Source: Nitzschia sp. DOCU1
Taxonomy: Eukaryota; Bacillariophyta; Bacillariophyceae; Bacillariales; Bacillariaceae
NCBI GenBank assembly: GCA_951394045.1
Contig: OX595996.1
Location: 1,860,001-1,924,000 of the forward strand
Direction: 5' to 3'
Length of the DNA: 64,000 bases
Shown here piece after piece: positions 42,001 to 54,292 of this stretch (its first letter is position 1; every line of letters starts with the position of its first letter). The notes under the pieces are model-generated. The model was given only the letters and a program-made list of their open reading frames with translations. It did not search any database and had not been told where the DNA came from. Both the position numbers and the translations under genes were made by a program.

Positions 42001-45000
42001 CAAGCAATCCTATCAGTCCGAACAACCCAGTTAGCAACCCAAGCAATCCTGCCGCTCCCGGCAGCCCTTCTAATCCTGTCAGTCCGATCAACCCTGCCAG
42101 CAGTCCAAGCAATCCCGTGGCTCCCGGCAGTCCAAGCAATCCTTCGAATCCGAGCAACCCTGCAAGCAGTCCAAGCAATCCCGAGGCTCCCGGCAGTCCA
42201 AGCAATCCTTCGAATCCGAGCAACCCTGCCAGCAGTCCAAGCAATCCCGTGGCTCCCGGCAGTCCAAGCAATCCTTCGAATCCGAGCAACCCTGCAAGCA
42301 GTCCAAGCAACTCCGAGGCTCCCGGCAGCCCGTCGAATCCTTCGAATCCGGAAAACACTGCAAGCAGTCCAAGCAACGCCGAAGCTCCCGGCAGCCCGTC
42401 GAATCCTTCGAATCCGAGCAACCCTGCAAGCAGTCCAAGCAATCCCGAGGGTCCCGGCAGTCCAAGCAATCCGTCGAATCCGGAAAACCCTGCAAGCAGT
42501 CCAAGCAACCCCGAGGGTCCCGGCAGTCCAAGCAATCCTTCGAATCCGAGCAACCCTGCCAGCAGTCCAAGCAACCCCGAGGGTCCCGGCAGTCCAAGCA
42601 ATCCTTCGAATCCGAGCAACCCTGGAAGCAGTCCAAGCAACCCCGATGCTCCCGGCAGCCCGTCGAGTCCTTCGAATCCGGAAAACCCTGCAAGCAGTCC
42701 AAGCAACCCCGAGGGTCCCGGCAGTCCAAGCAATCCTTCGAATCCGAGCAACCCTGCCAGCAGTCCAAGCAATCCCGAAGCTCCCGGCAGCCCGTCGAAT
42801 CCTTCGAATCCGGAAAACCCTGCAAGCAGTCCAAGCAACCCCGAGGGTCCCGGCAGCCCGTCGAATCCTTCGAATCCGAGCAACCCTGCCAGCAGTCCAA
42901 GCAACGCCGAAGCTCCCGGCAGCCCGTCGAATCCTTCGAATCCGAGCAACCCTGCAAGCAGTCCAAGCAATCCCGAGGGTCCCGGCAGTCCAAGCAATCC
43001 TTCGAATCCGGAAAACCCTGCCAGCAGTCCAAGCAATCCCGAAGCTCCCGGCAGCCCGTCGAATCCTTCGAATCCGAGCAACCCTGCCAGCAGTCCAAGC
43101 AACCCCGATGCTCCCGGCAGCCCGTCGAATCCTTCGAATCCGAGCAACCCTGCCAGCAGTCCAAGCAACCCCGAGGGTCCCGGCAGCCCGTCGAATCCTT
43201 CGAATCCGAGCAACCCTGCAAGCAGTCCAAGCAATCCCGAAGCTCCCGGCAGCCCGTCGAATCCTTCGAATCCGAGCAACCCTGCCAGCAGTCCAAGCAA
43301 TCCCGATGCTCCCGGCAGCCCGTCGAATCCTCCGAATCCGAGCAACCCTGCCAGCAGTCCAAGCAACCCCGAGGCTCCTGGCAGCCCGTCGAATCCTTCG
43401 AATCCGAGCAACCCTGCCAGCAGTCCAAGCAATCCCGAAGCTCCCGGCAGCCCGTCGAATCCTTCGAATCCGAGCAACCCTGCCAGCAGTCCAAGCAACC
43501 CCGATGCTCCCGGCAGCCCGTCGAATCCTTCGAATCCGAGCAACCCTGCCAGCAGTCCAAGCAATCCCGATGCTCCCGGCAGCCCGTCGAATCCTTCGAA
43601 TCCGAGCAACCCTGCCAGCAGTCCAAGCAATCCCGAAGCTCCCGGCAGCCCGTCGAGTCCTTCGAATCCGGAAAACCCTGCAAGCAGTCCAAGCAATCCC
43701 GAGGCTCCCGGCAGTCCAAGCAATCCTTCGAATCCGGAAAACCCTGCCAGCAGTCCAAGCAATCCCGAAGCTCCCGGCAGCCCGTCGAATCCTTCGAATC
43801 CGAGCAACCCTGCCAGCAGTCCAAGCAATCCCGGTGCTCCCGGCAGCCCGTCGAATCCTTCGAATCCGAGCAACCCTGCCAGCAGTCCAAGCAATCCCGA
43901 GGCTCCCGGCAGTCCAAGCAATCCTTCGAATCCGGAAAACCCTGCCAGCAGTCCAAGCAACCCCGAGGCTCCTGGCAGCCCGTCGAATCCTTCGAATCCG
44001 GAAAACCCTGCCAGCAGTCCAAGCAACCCCGATGCTCCCGGCAGCCCGTCGAGTCCTTCGAATCCGGAAAACCCTGCAAGCAGTCCAAGCAACCCCGAGG
44101 GTCCCGGCAGTCCAAGCAATCCTTCGAATCCGAGCAACCCTGCCAGCAGTCCAAGCAATCCCGAAGCTCCCGGCAGCCCGTCGAATCCTTCGAATCCGAG
44201 CAACCCTGCCAGCAGTCCAAGCAACCCCGATGCTCCCGGCAGCCCGTCGAGTCCTTCGAATCCGGAAAACCCTGCAAGCAGTCCAAGCAACCCCGAGGGT
44301 CCCGGCAGTCCAAGCAATCCTTCGAATCCGAGCAACCCTGCCAGCAGTCCAAGCAATCCAGAAGCTCCCGGCAGCCCGTCGAATCCTTCGAATCCGAGCA
44401 ACCCTGCCAGCAGTCCAAGCAACCCCGATGCTCCCGGCAGCCCGTCGAATCCTTCGAATCCGAGCAACCCTGCCAGCAGTCCAAGCAATCCCGATGCTCC
44501 CGGCAGCCCGTCGAATCCATCGAATCCGAGCAACCCTGCCAGCAGTCCAAGCAATCCCGAGGCTCCCGGCAGTCCAAGCAATCCTTCGAATCCGGAAAAC
44601 CCTGCCAGCAGTCCAAGCAACCCAGAGGCTCCCGGCAGCCCGTCGAATCCTTCGAATCCGAGCAACCCTGCCAGCAGTCCAAGCAATCCCGAAGCTCCCG
44701 GCAGCCCGTCGAACCCTTCGAATCCGAGCAACCCTGCCAGCACTCCAAGCAACCCCGATGCTCCCGGCAGCTTGTCGAGTCCTTCGAATCCGGAAAACCC
44801 TGCAAGCAGTCCAAGCAACCCCGAGGGTCCCGGCAGTCCAAGCAATCCTTCGAATCCGAGCAACCCTGCCAGCAGTCCAAGCAATCCCGAAGCTCCCGGC
44901 AGCCCGTCGAATCCTTCGAATCCGAGCAACCCTGCCAGCAGTCCAAGCAACCCCGCTGCTCCCGACAGCCCGTCGAATCCTTCGAATCCGAGCAACCCTG

Positions 45001-48000
45001 CAAGCAGTCCAAGCAATCCCGAAGCTCCCGGCAGCCCGTCGAATCCTTCGAATCCGAGCAACCCTGCCAGCAGTCCAAGCAATCCCGATGCTCCCAGCAG
45101 TCCAAGCAATCCTTCGAATCTGAGCAACCCTGCAAGCAGTCCAAGCAACCCCGAGGCTCCCGGCAGCCCGTCCAATCCTTCGAATCCGAGCAGCCCTGCC
45201 AGCAGTCCAAGCAATCCCGAAGCTCCCGGCAGCCCGTCGAATCCTTCGAATCCGAGCAACCCTGCAAGCAGTCCAAGCAACCCCGATGCTCCCGGCAGCC
45301 CGTCGAATCCTTCGAATCCGAGCAACCCTGCCAGCAGTCCAAGCAATCCCGATGCTCCCGGCAGTCCAAGCAATCCTTCGAATCCGAGCAACCCTGCCAG
45401 CAGTCCAAGCTACCCCGAGGCTCCCGGCAGCCCGTCGAATCCTTCGAATTCGGAAAACCCTGCCAGCAGTCCAACCAACCCCGAGGCTCCCGGCAGCCCG
45501 TCGAATCCTTCGAATCCGAGCAACCCTGCAAGCAGTCCAAGCAATCCCGAAGCTCCCGGCAGCCCGTCGAACCCTTCGAATCCGAGCAACCCTGCCAGCA
45601 CTCCAAGCAACCCCGATGCTCCCGGCAGCTTGTCGAGTCCTTCGAATCCGGAAAACCCTGCAAGCAGTCCAAGCAACCCCGAGGGTCCCGGCAGTCCAAG
45701 CAATCCTTCGAATCCGAGCAACCCTGCCAGCAGTCCAAGCAATCCCGAAGCTCCCGGCAGCCCGTCGAATCCTTCGAATCCGAGCAACCCTGCCAGCAGT
45801 CCAAGCAACCCCGATGCTCCCGACAGCCCGTCGAATCCTTCGAATCCGAGCAACCCTGCAAGCAGTCCAAGCAATCCCGATGCTCCCGGCAGTCCAAGCA
45901 ATCCTTCGAATCCGAGCAACCCTGCCAGCAGTCCAAGCAACCCCGAGGCTCCCGGCAGCCCGTCGAATCCTTCGAATCCGGAAAACCCTGCCAGCAGTCC
46001 AAGCAACCCCGAGGCTCCCGGCAGCCCGTCGAATCCTTCGAATCCGAGCAACCCTGCAAGCAGTCCAAGCAATCCCGAAGCTCCCGGCAGCCCGTCGAAC
46101 CCTTCGAATCCGAGCAACCCTGCCAGCACTCCAAGCAACCCCGATGCTCCCGGCAGCTTGTCGAGTCCTTCGAATCCGGAAAACCCTGCAAGCAGTCCAA
46201 GCAACCCCGAGGGTCCCGGCAGTCCAAGCAATCCTTCGAATCCGAGCAACCCTGCCAACAGTCCAAGCAATCCCGAAGCTCCCGGCAGCCCGTCGAATCC
46301 TTCGAATCCGAGCAACCCTGCCAGCAGTCCAAGCAACCCCGATGCTCCCGACAGCCCGTCGAATCCTTCGAATCCGAGCAACCCTGCACGCAGTCCAAGC
46401 AATCCCGAAGCTCCCGGCAGCCCGTCGAATCCTTCGAATCCGAGCAACCCTGCCATCAGTCCAAGCAATCCCGATGCTCCCGGCAGTCCAAGCAATCCTT
46501 CGAATCTGAGCAACCCTGCAAGCAGTCCAAGCAACCCCGAGGCTCCCGGCAGCCCGTCCAATCCTTCGAATCCGAGCAACCCTGCAAGCAGTCCAAGCAA
46601 TCCCGAAGCTCCCGGCAGCCCGTCGAACCCTTCGAATCCGAGCAACCCTGCCAGCACTCCAAGCAACCCCGATGCTCCCGGCAGCCCGTCGAACCCTTCG
46701 AATCCGAGCAACCCTGCCAGCAGTCCAAGCAACCCCGATGCTCCCGACAGCCCGTCGAATCCTTCGAATCCGAGCAACCCTGCAAGCAGTCCAAGCAATC
46801 CCGAAGCTCCCGGCAGCCCGTCGAACCCTTCGAATCCGAGCAACCCTGCCAGCACTCCAAGCAACCCCGAGGCTCCCGGCAGCTTGTCGAGTCCTTCGAA
46901 TCCGGAAAACCCTGCAAGCAGTCCAAGCAACCCCGAGGGTCCCGGCAGTCCAAGCAATCCTTCGAATCCGAGCAACCCTGCCAGCAGTCCAAGCAATCCC
47001 GAAGCTCCCGGCAGCCCGTCGAATCCTTCGAATCCGAGCAACCCTGCCAGCAGTCCAAGCAACCCCGATGCTCCCGACAGCCCGTCGAATCCTTCGAATC
47101 CGAGCAACCCTGCAAGCAGTCCAAGCAATCCCGATGCTCCCGGCAGTCCAAGCAATCCTTCGAATCCGAGCAACCCTGCCAGCAGTCCAAGCAACCCCGA
47201 GGCTCCCGGCAGCCCGTCGAATCCTTCGAATCCGGAAAACCCTGCCAGCAGTCCAAGCAACCCCGAGGCTCCCGGCAGCCCGTCGAATCCTTCGAATCCG
47301 AGCAACCCTGCAAGCAGTCCAAGCAATCCCGAAGCTCCCGGCAGCCCGTCGAACCCTTCGAATCCGAGCAACCCTGCCAGCACTCCAAGCAACCCCGATG
47401 CTCCCGGCAGCTTGTCGAGTCCTTCGAATCCGGAAAACCCTGCAAGCAGTCCAAGCAACCCCGAGGGTCCCGGCAGTCCAAGCAATCCTTCGAATCCGAG
47501 CAACCCTGCCAACAGTCCAAGCAATCCCGAAGCTCCCGGCAGCCCGTCGAATCCTTCGAATCCGAGCAACCCTGCCAGCAGTCCAAGCAACCCCGATGCT
47601 CCCGACAGCCCGTCGAATCCTTCGAATCCGAGCAACCCTGCACGCAGTCCAAGCAATCCCGATGCTCCCGGCAGTCCAAGCAATCCTTCGAATCCGAGCA
47701 ACCCTGCCAGCAGTCCAAGCAACCCCGAGGCTCCCGGCAGCCCGTCGAATCCTTCGAATCCGGAAAACCCTGCAAGCAGTCCAAGCAACCCCGAGGGTCC
47801 CGGCAGCCCGTCGAATCTTTCGAATCCGAGCGACCCTGCCAGCAGTCCAAGCAACCCCGAAGCTTCCGGCAGTCCCAGCAATCCTTTGAGTTCAAGCAAC
47901 CCTGCAAGCAGTCCAAGCAACCCCGAGGCTCCCGGTAGCCCGTCGAATCCTTTGAGTCCGAGCAACCCTGCAAGCAGTCCAAGCAACCCCGAGGGTCCCG

Positions 48001-51000
48001 GCAGCCCGTCGAATCCTTCGAATCCGAGCAACCCTGCCAGCAGTCCAAGCAACCCCGATGCTCCCGGCAGCCCGTCGAACCCTTCGAATCCGAGCAACCC
48101 TGCAAGCAGTCCAAGCAACCCCGAGGCTCCCGGCAGTCCAAGCAATCCATCGAGTCCGAGCAACCCTGCAAGCAGTCCAAGCAACCCCGAGGCTCCCGGC
48201 AGCCCGTCGAATCCTTCGAATCCGGAAAACCCTGCAAGCAGTCCAAGCAACCCCGAGGGTCCCGGCAGCCCGTCGAATCTTTCGAATCCGAGCAACCCTG
48301 CCAGCAGTCCAAGCAACCCCGAAGCTCCCGGCAGTCCAAGCAATCCTTTGAGTTCAAGCAACCCTGCAAGCAGTCCAAGCAACCCCGAGGCTCCCGGTAG
48401 CCCGTCGAATCCTTTGAGTCCGAGCAACCCTGCCAGCAGTCCAAGCAACCCCGAGGCTCCCGGCAGCCCGTCGAATCCTTCGAATCCGGAAAACCCTGCA
48501 AGCAGTCCAAGCAACCCCGAGGGTCCCGGCAGCCCGTCGAATCTTTCGAATCCGAGCAACCCTGCCAGCAGTCCAAGCAACCCCGAAGCTCCCGGCAGTC
48601 CAAACAATCCTTTGAGTTCAAGCAACCCTGCAAGCAGTCCAATCAACCCCGAGGGTCCCGGCAGTCCAAGCAATCCTTCGAATCCGAGCAACCCTGCCAG
48701 CAGTCCAAGCAATCCCGAAGCTCCCGGCAGCCCGTCGAATCCTACGAATCCGAGCAACCCTGCCAGCAGTCCAAGCAACCCCGAAGCTCCCGGCAGCCCG
48801 TCGAATCCTTCGAATCCGAGCAACCCTGCCAGCAGTCCAAGCAACCCCGAGGGTCCAGGCAGCCCGTCGAATCCTTCGAATCCGAGCAACCCTGCCAGCA
48901 GTCCAAGCAACCCCGATGCTCCCGGCAGCCCGTCGAGTCCTTCGAATCCGGAAAACCCTGCAAGCAGTCCAAGCAACTCCGAGGGTCCCGGCAGTCCAAG
49001 CAATCCTTCGAATCCGAGCAACCCTGCCAGCAGTCCAAGCAATCCCGAAGCTCCCGGCAGTCCAAGCAATCCTTTGAGTTCAAGCAACCCTGCAAGCAGT
49101 CCAAGCAACCCCGAGGCTCCCGGTAGCCCGTCGAATCCTTTGAGTCCGAGCAACCCTGCCAGCAGTCCAAGCAACCCCGAGGCTCCCGGCAGCCCGTCGA
49201 ATCCTTCGAATCCGGAAAACCCTGCAAGCAGTCCAAGCAACCCCGAGGGTCCCGGCAGCCCGTCGAATCCTTCGAATTCGGAAAACCCTGCAAGCAGTCC
49301 AAGCAACCCCGATGCTCCCGGCAGCCCGTCGAATCCTTCGAATCCGGAAAACCCTGCAAGCAGTCCAAGCAACCCCGAGGCTCCCGGCAGTCCAAGCAAT
49401 CCTTCGAATCCGGAAAACCCTGCAAGCAGTCCAAGCAATCCCGAGGCTCCCGGCAGTCCAAGCAATCCTTCGAATCCGAGCAACCCTGCAAGCAGTCCAA
49501 GCAATCCCGAGGCTCCCGGCAGTCCAAGCAATCCTTCGAATCCGGAAAACCCTGCAAGCAGTCCAAGCAATCCCGAGGCTCCCGGCAGTCCAAGCAATCC
49601 TTCGAATCCGAGCAACCCTGCAAGCAGTCCAAGCAATCCCGAGGCTCCCGGCAGTCCAAGCAATCCTTCGAATCCGGAAAACCCTGCAAGCAGTCCAAGC
49701 AATCCCGAGGCTCCCGGCAGTCCAAGCAATCCTTCGAATCCGAGCAACCCTGCAAGCAGTCCAAGCAATCCCGAGGCTCCCGGCAGTCCAAGCAATCCTT
49801 CGAATCCGGAAAACCCTGCAAGCAGTCCAAGCAATCCCGAGGCTCCCGGCAGTCCAAGCAATCCTTCGAATCCGAGCAACCCTGCAAGCAGTCCAAGCAA
49901 TCCCGAGGCTCCCGGCAGTCCAAGCAATCCTTCGAATCCGGAAAACCCTGCCAGCAGTCCAAGCAATCCCGAAGCTCCCGGCAGCCCGTCGAATCCTACG
50001 AATCCGAGCAACCCTGCCAGCAGTCCAAGCAACCCCGAGGCTCCCGGCAGCCCGTCGAATCCTTCGAATCCGGAAAACCCTGCAAGCAGTCCAAGCAACC
50101 CCGAGGGTCCCGGCAGCCCGTCGAATCCTTCGAATTCGGAAAACCCTGCAAGCAGTCCAAGCAACCCCGATGCTCCCGGCAGCCCGTCGAATCCTTCGAA
50201 TCCGGAAAACCCTGCAAGCAGTCCAAGCAACCCCGAGGCTCCCGGCAGTCCAAGCAATCCTTCGAATCCGGAAAACCCTGCAAGCAGTCCAAGCAATCCC
50301 GAGGCTCCCGGCAGTCCAAGCAATCCTTCGAATCCGAGCAACCCTGCAAGCAGTCCAAGCAATCCCGAGGCTCCCGGCAGTCCAAGCAATCCTTCGAATC
50401 CGGAAAACCCTGCAAGCAGTCCAAGCAATCCCGAGGCTCCCGGCAGTCCAAGCAATCCTTCGAATCCGAGCAACCCTGCAAGCAGTCCAAGCAATCCCGA
50501 GGCTCCCGGCAGTCCAAGCAATCCTTCGAATCCGGAAAACCCTGCAAGCAGTCCAAGCAATCCCGAGGCTCCCGGCAGTCCAAGCAATCCTTCGAATCCG
50601 AGCAACCCTGCAAGCAGTCCAAGCAATCCCGAGGCTCCCGGCAGTCCAAGCAATCCTTCGAATCCGGAAAACCCTGCAAGCAGTCCAAGCAATCCCGAGG
50701 CTCCCGGCAGTCCAAGCAATCCTTCGAATCCGAGCAACCCTGCAAGCAGTCCAAGCAATCCCGAGGCTCCCGGCAGTCCAAGCAATCCTTCGAATCCGGA
50801 AAACCCTGCAAGCAGTCCAAGCAATCCCGAGCCCCCCGGCAGTCCAAGCAATCCTTCGAATCCGAGCAACCCTGCAAGCAGTCCAAGCAATCCCGAGGCT
50901 CCCGGCAGTCCAAGCAATCCTTCGAATCCGGAAAACCCTGCAAGCAGTCCAAGCAATCCCGAGCCCCCCGGCAGTCCAAGCAATCCTTCGAATCCGAGCA

Positions 51001-52718
51001 ACCCTGCAAGCAGTCCAAGCAATCCCGAGGCTCCCGGCAGTCCAAGCAATCCTTCGAATCCGGAAAACCCTGCAAGCAGTCCAAGCAATCCCGAGGCTCC
51101 TGGCAGCCCCTCCATTCCCGGCGCTCCAGGCAGCCCAAACAATCCTGCTAGCCCTTCGAACCCGATTAATCCAGCGAATCCGTTGAATCCTGGAAACCCT
51201 TCGAGCCCGAGCAATCCATCGAATCCTTTGAGTCCTGGAGACCCTTCTAGCCCGAGCAATCCAGCTAATCCTTTGAATCCTGGAAACCCTTCGAGCCCGA
51301 ACAATTCTGCTAGCCCATCGAACCCGAGCAACCCGGCAAATCCCTTGAATCCTGGAAACCCTTCGAACCCGAGCAATCCAGCGAATCCTTTGAACCCTGG
51401 AAACCCTTCCAGCCCCTCGAGCCCGAGCAATCCTGCTAGCCCGTCGAACCCGAGCAATCCAGCGAATCCTTTGAATCCTGAAAACCCTTCCAGCCCCTCG
51501 AGCCCGAGCAATCCTGCTAGCCCGTCGAACCCGAGCAATCCAGTGAATCCTTTGAATCCTGGAAACCCTTCAAGTCCGTCCAACCCCAACAATCCTGCTA
51601 GCCCATCGAACCCGAGCAACCCTGCCAATCCCTTGAATCCTGGAAACCCTGCTAGCCCTTCGAGCCCGAACAATCCTGCTAGCCCGTCGAGCCCGAGCAA
51701 TCCATCGAACCCATCGAACCCAAAGAATCCATCCAACCCGGCAAATCCCTTGAATCCTGGAAACCCTTCAAGTCCGTCCAACCCCAACAATCCTGCTAGC
51801 CCATCGAACCCGAGCAACCCTGCCAATCCCTTGAATCCTGGAAACCCTGCTAGCCCTTCGAGCCCGAACAATCCTGCTAGCCCGTCGAGCCCGAGCAATC
51901 CATCGAACCCATCGAACCCAAAGAATCCATCCAACCCGGCAAATCCCTTGAATCCTGGAAACCCTTCAAGTCCGTCCAACCCCAACAATCCTGCTAGCCC
52001 GTCGAGCCCGAGCAATCCATCGAACCCATCGAACCCAAAGAATCCATCCAACCCGGCAAATCCCTTGAATCCTGGAAACCCTTCAAGTCCGTCCAACCCC
52101 AACAATCCTGCTAGCCCGTCGAGCCCGAGCAATCCATCGAACCCATCGAACCCAAAGAATCCATCCAACCCGGCAAATCCCTTGAATCCTGGAAACCCTT
52201 CAAGTCCGTCCAACCCCAACAATCCTGCTAGCCCGTCGAGCCCGAGCAATCCAGCGAATCCAGCGAATCCAGCGAATCCGGCCAACCCCGCATTGTGGGG
52301 CACCGCCGGCGGTGGTACCCTAAAGTCTGGTGACGCAGATCCACGTTGGAAGTTTGTTGAGCTTGATCCTACTACGGGAGCAGCAATCACGGCTGAAAAG
52401 GCAGCCATTGTCACTAACAATGGAAGAGAACCCAGTTCTGTATGGCAGAATTCGAATGGCACGGGTACAGGAAAGTTCAAGTTTTACGCAACATTGCCAA
52501 CTGCAAGTGCATCAAGGTTGTCTTTTGATTGGCAGTTCATGGGCGATGGGACATTTTATTTGAATGGTAATCAAGTCGCCACGGTAGTTGATGGTACAAC
52601 TCTAGCGACACAAACTGCTGAAACCAAGGCCGGAAACAATCTGTTCGAATTTGTGATTGACAACACTGTACGTCCGGGCGGACCGTACTTTAAGGCCGTC
52701 AATTTCAGATTCGTGTAA
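39084..52718 (+). CDS. Giant Asn-Pro/Ser-rich repeat membrane protein (4491 residues predicted)
   Basis: Exons 39084-40030, 40110-40926 and 41007-52718 join with matching phases over introns of 79 and 80 nt. Residues 1-230 are basic then acidic, with an IQ-type motif VIQENFRTRR (177-186), which binds calmodulin-like proteins. A hydrophobic span TTMFIAAFGVGSLLIKF (~232-249) is followed by a poly-Gly linker, an Ala-rich hydrophobic stretch (~329-385) and a folded region to residue 588. About 3760 residues of NP-rich repeats follow, mostly 22-residue units with NPASSPSNP and APGSPSNPS. The last ~142 residues form a non-repetitive domain with FYLNGNQVAT and NNLFEFVID. There is no signal peptide. 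One span would make it type II with an extracellular stalk; if the Ala-rich part also spans, topology changes. The intron borders are my prediction. Confidence 0.8.
42112..51104 (+). repeat. 66-bp coding tandem repeat, about 136 copies
   Basis: Units of 66 bp encode 22 residues; variants differ at SNPS/ENPE and at Glu-Ala, Glu-Gly or Asp-Ala. Higher orders are visible: alternating 132-bp pairs (49.3-51.0 kb), 528-bp blocks marked by a rare CACTCC variant (45599, 46127, 46655; 46853, 47381), and an 858-bp duplication (49261 and 50119). Shorter NP-rich repeats with other periods flank the array (41.0-42.1 and 51.1-52.3 kb). Confidence 0.95.
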
Positions 52719-52855
52719 TGATACTCAAGAAATACAGTAAGAGCTACTTCAATCTCATAACAACCACGTACTTTTACTACTACTCTAGTGCATTTGTGAA
52801 CTGGTCCATGATTTATCACTGCTATCTGGTTTGTGGGAAAGAGACGCCAGCTTTG
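52719..52855. other. Short convergent intergenic region
   Basis: 137 bp between two convergent gene ends; it must contain both polyadenylation regions or the transcripts overlap. No canonical AATAAA was noted. Confidence 0.4.
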
Positions 52856-54292
52856 CTATTTTGCTTTTCGTCGTTTCATCTCTTCCTGAATCATTGTATC
52901 GATACGGGATTTTGCCTTGGCAAAGGTCTCGTAAAGAAACTTGTTGTGCTCCAAAATCACTGGCAGCCGCTCATGTTGGACCACCGCATTTTGGTCAATG
53001 TTGTAGAGTCGGTCGATTTGTTGGAGGAGGTTTTGAATCTCGACTAGTTTGCTGTCGATATGTTTCTTGAGCAGGATGCAGGTTTCCAAGTGGAATTGCT
53101 GTCGCAGTGCGTGGACTGTTTGTTTGTCTCCTTCTATATGGGCTTGGTAGAACAAAGTTTGGACCTCTGGTACCTGCTCTAGAATCGAAAAGAGTGTCAC
53201 ATCAAACACCGCTTCAGCAATAGAGCCATCTTTTGTTCCCAAAGTCATTTTGTTCACGTCGTATCCAATATCTTTGTGCATTTGGGAAGGATTCGTCACA
53301 AGAATCTGACTGAAAATCTCGGCTTGGTTCAAATCCACAAACCCATATAGTGCCAAAAAGCGAGATGGGTTTGATGTCCTCCCATAGGATAATGAGAGAG
53401 CCGAGCCGGCTTGCACATTTTCTTTCAAAAACAGATTGCAGTTCCCTTGTCCGTCGTAGTCAATAAAGGTCGTCGCTGGATCGAAATGGTTCAACATGTC
53501 CCCCACGGGAGCAACATGGCAGTCATAATGCCTCGTCGCATTATTGCTTGTTTCCCCCCAACATCTTGTAAAGACAACACTCAGCGCCCACCTCGCCAGT
53601 CCTTTGTCAGCCCTCGTTTTCGCAGAGACAACCGACGGCATTCGATTCAAGGCTTCCGGAAAGACTTCTAGGTGCAGGAGTTGCAGCTTGGCCAAAGACC
53701 ATGCATAGGGCGGCAAACATTCCAGTTCCACGTCATCCATATACAACGCATTTCCAAAGTGACGTGGTAACGCTTGAATCCATGGATACCATGTCGAGTT
53801 TTGGCCTTTTTCAAATTCTTGTAGCAGTTGGATCCACAGAAAGAATTGTGGCAACTCTTCTTGGCAGTGTCGTTGTGTGACATGATCGACGGCTGCTTGA
53901 AAACCCTCCTGGCGTCGGAGTTGTTGCTGGATTGCGTCCGCCGAAAAAATCATGTGTTTGGGAATGTGCAGTATCCGATCACTTTTCGTGGCGGATGTAG
54001 AAAGAACGACATTCCAGTCTTGCTGATTTTCTCGATGAGTCGGACTCAACTGAAATCCATTTTCCATGAGAATGCCATTGTCACAAGCCCACTTTTCTAA
54101 TCCACCAAAGTCACGATTCGTCAAACTCCACTCGTCAAAGCAAGTATCTGCTTTATCATGATTCGCCGCCAGGAACGTTCGATACGACCGTCGACGAACA
54201 CTGTGGCGTTTTGGACACGTCGTCGTCCAGGCTTGCAAATCCTGAACGACCAGGACTACTACTGCCAATGGAACCGTGTAGCACCAACGCAT
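52856..54292 (-). CDS. SET-domain protein, Rubisco LSMT/SETD3-like, probably plastid-targeted
   Basis: 478 residues, single exon. The N-terminus is a signal peptide (VPLAVVVLVVQDLQA) followed by W and a basic Ser/Arg stretch, resembling the bipartite plastid pre-sequence of diatoms with an aromatic residue at the cleavage site. The SET domain is split by a helical insert, as in LSMT: LPPYAWSLAKLQLL in the insert, VAPVGDMLNHFD (the cofactor-binding NH motif), and LSYGRTSNPSRFLALYGFVD with the catalytic Tyr. The C-terminal half matches the Rubisco LSMT substrate-binding helical domain, ending in coiled coil. It would methylate lysine or histidine in a plastid or other protein; the substrate is unknown. 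Confidence 0.8.
   Translation of the reverse strand: MRWCYTVPLAVVVLVVQDLQAWTTTCPKRHSVRRRSYRTFLAANHDKADTCFDEWSLTNRDFGGLEKWACDNGILMENGFQLSPTHRENQQDWNVVLSTSATKSDRILHIPKHMIFSADAIQQQLRRQEGFQAAVDHVTQRHCQEELPQFFLWIQLLQEFEKGQNSTWYPWIQALPRHFGNALYMDDVELECLPPYAWSLAKLQLLHLEVFPEALNRMPSVVSAKTRADKGLARWALSVVFTRCWGETSNNATRHYDCHVAPVGDMLNHFDPATTFIDYDGQGNCNLFLKENVQAGSALSLSYGRTSNPSRFLALYGFVDLNQAEIFSQILVTNPSQMHKDIGYDVNKMTLGTKDGSIAEAVFDVTLFSILEQVPEVQTLFYQAHIEGDKQTVHALRQQFHLETCILLKKHIDSKLVEIQNLLQQIDRLYNIDQNAVVQHERLPVILEHNKFLYETFAKAKSRIDTMIQEEMKRRKAK

Noticed and set aside
45410..52480. 2356-codon minus-strand Gly/Leu-rich frame
   Set aside because: By-product of the 66-bp repeat; its non-repeat ends have no family resemblance, whereas the plus-strand frame has coherent flanking exons and a C-terminal domain.
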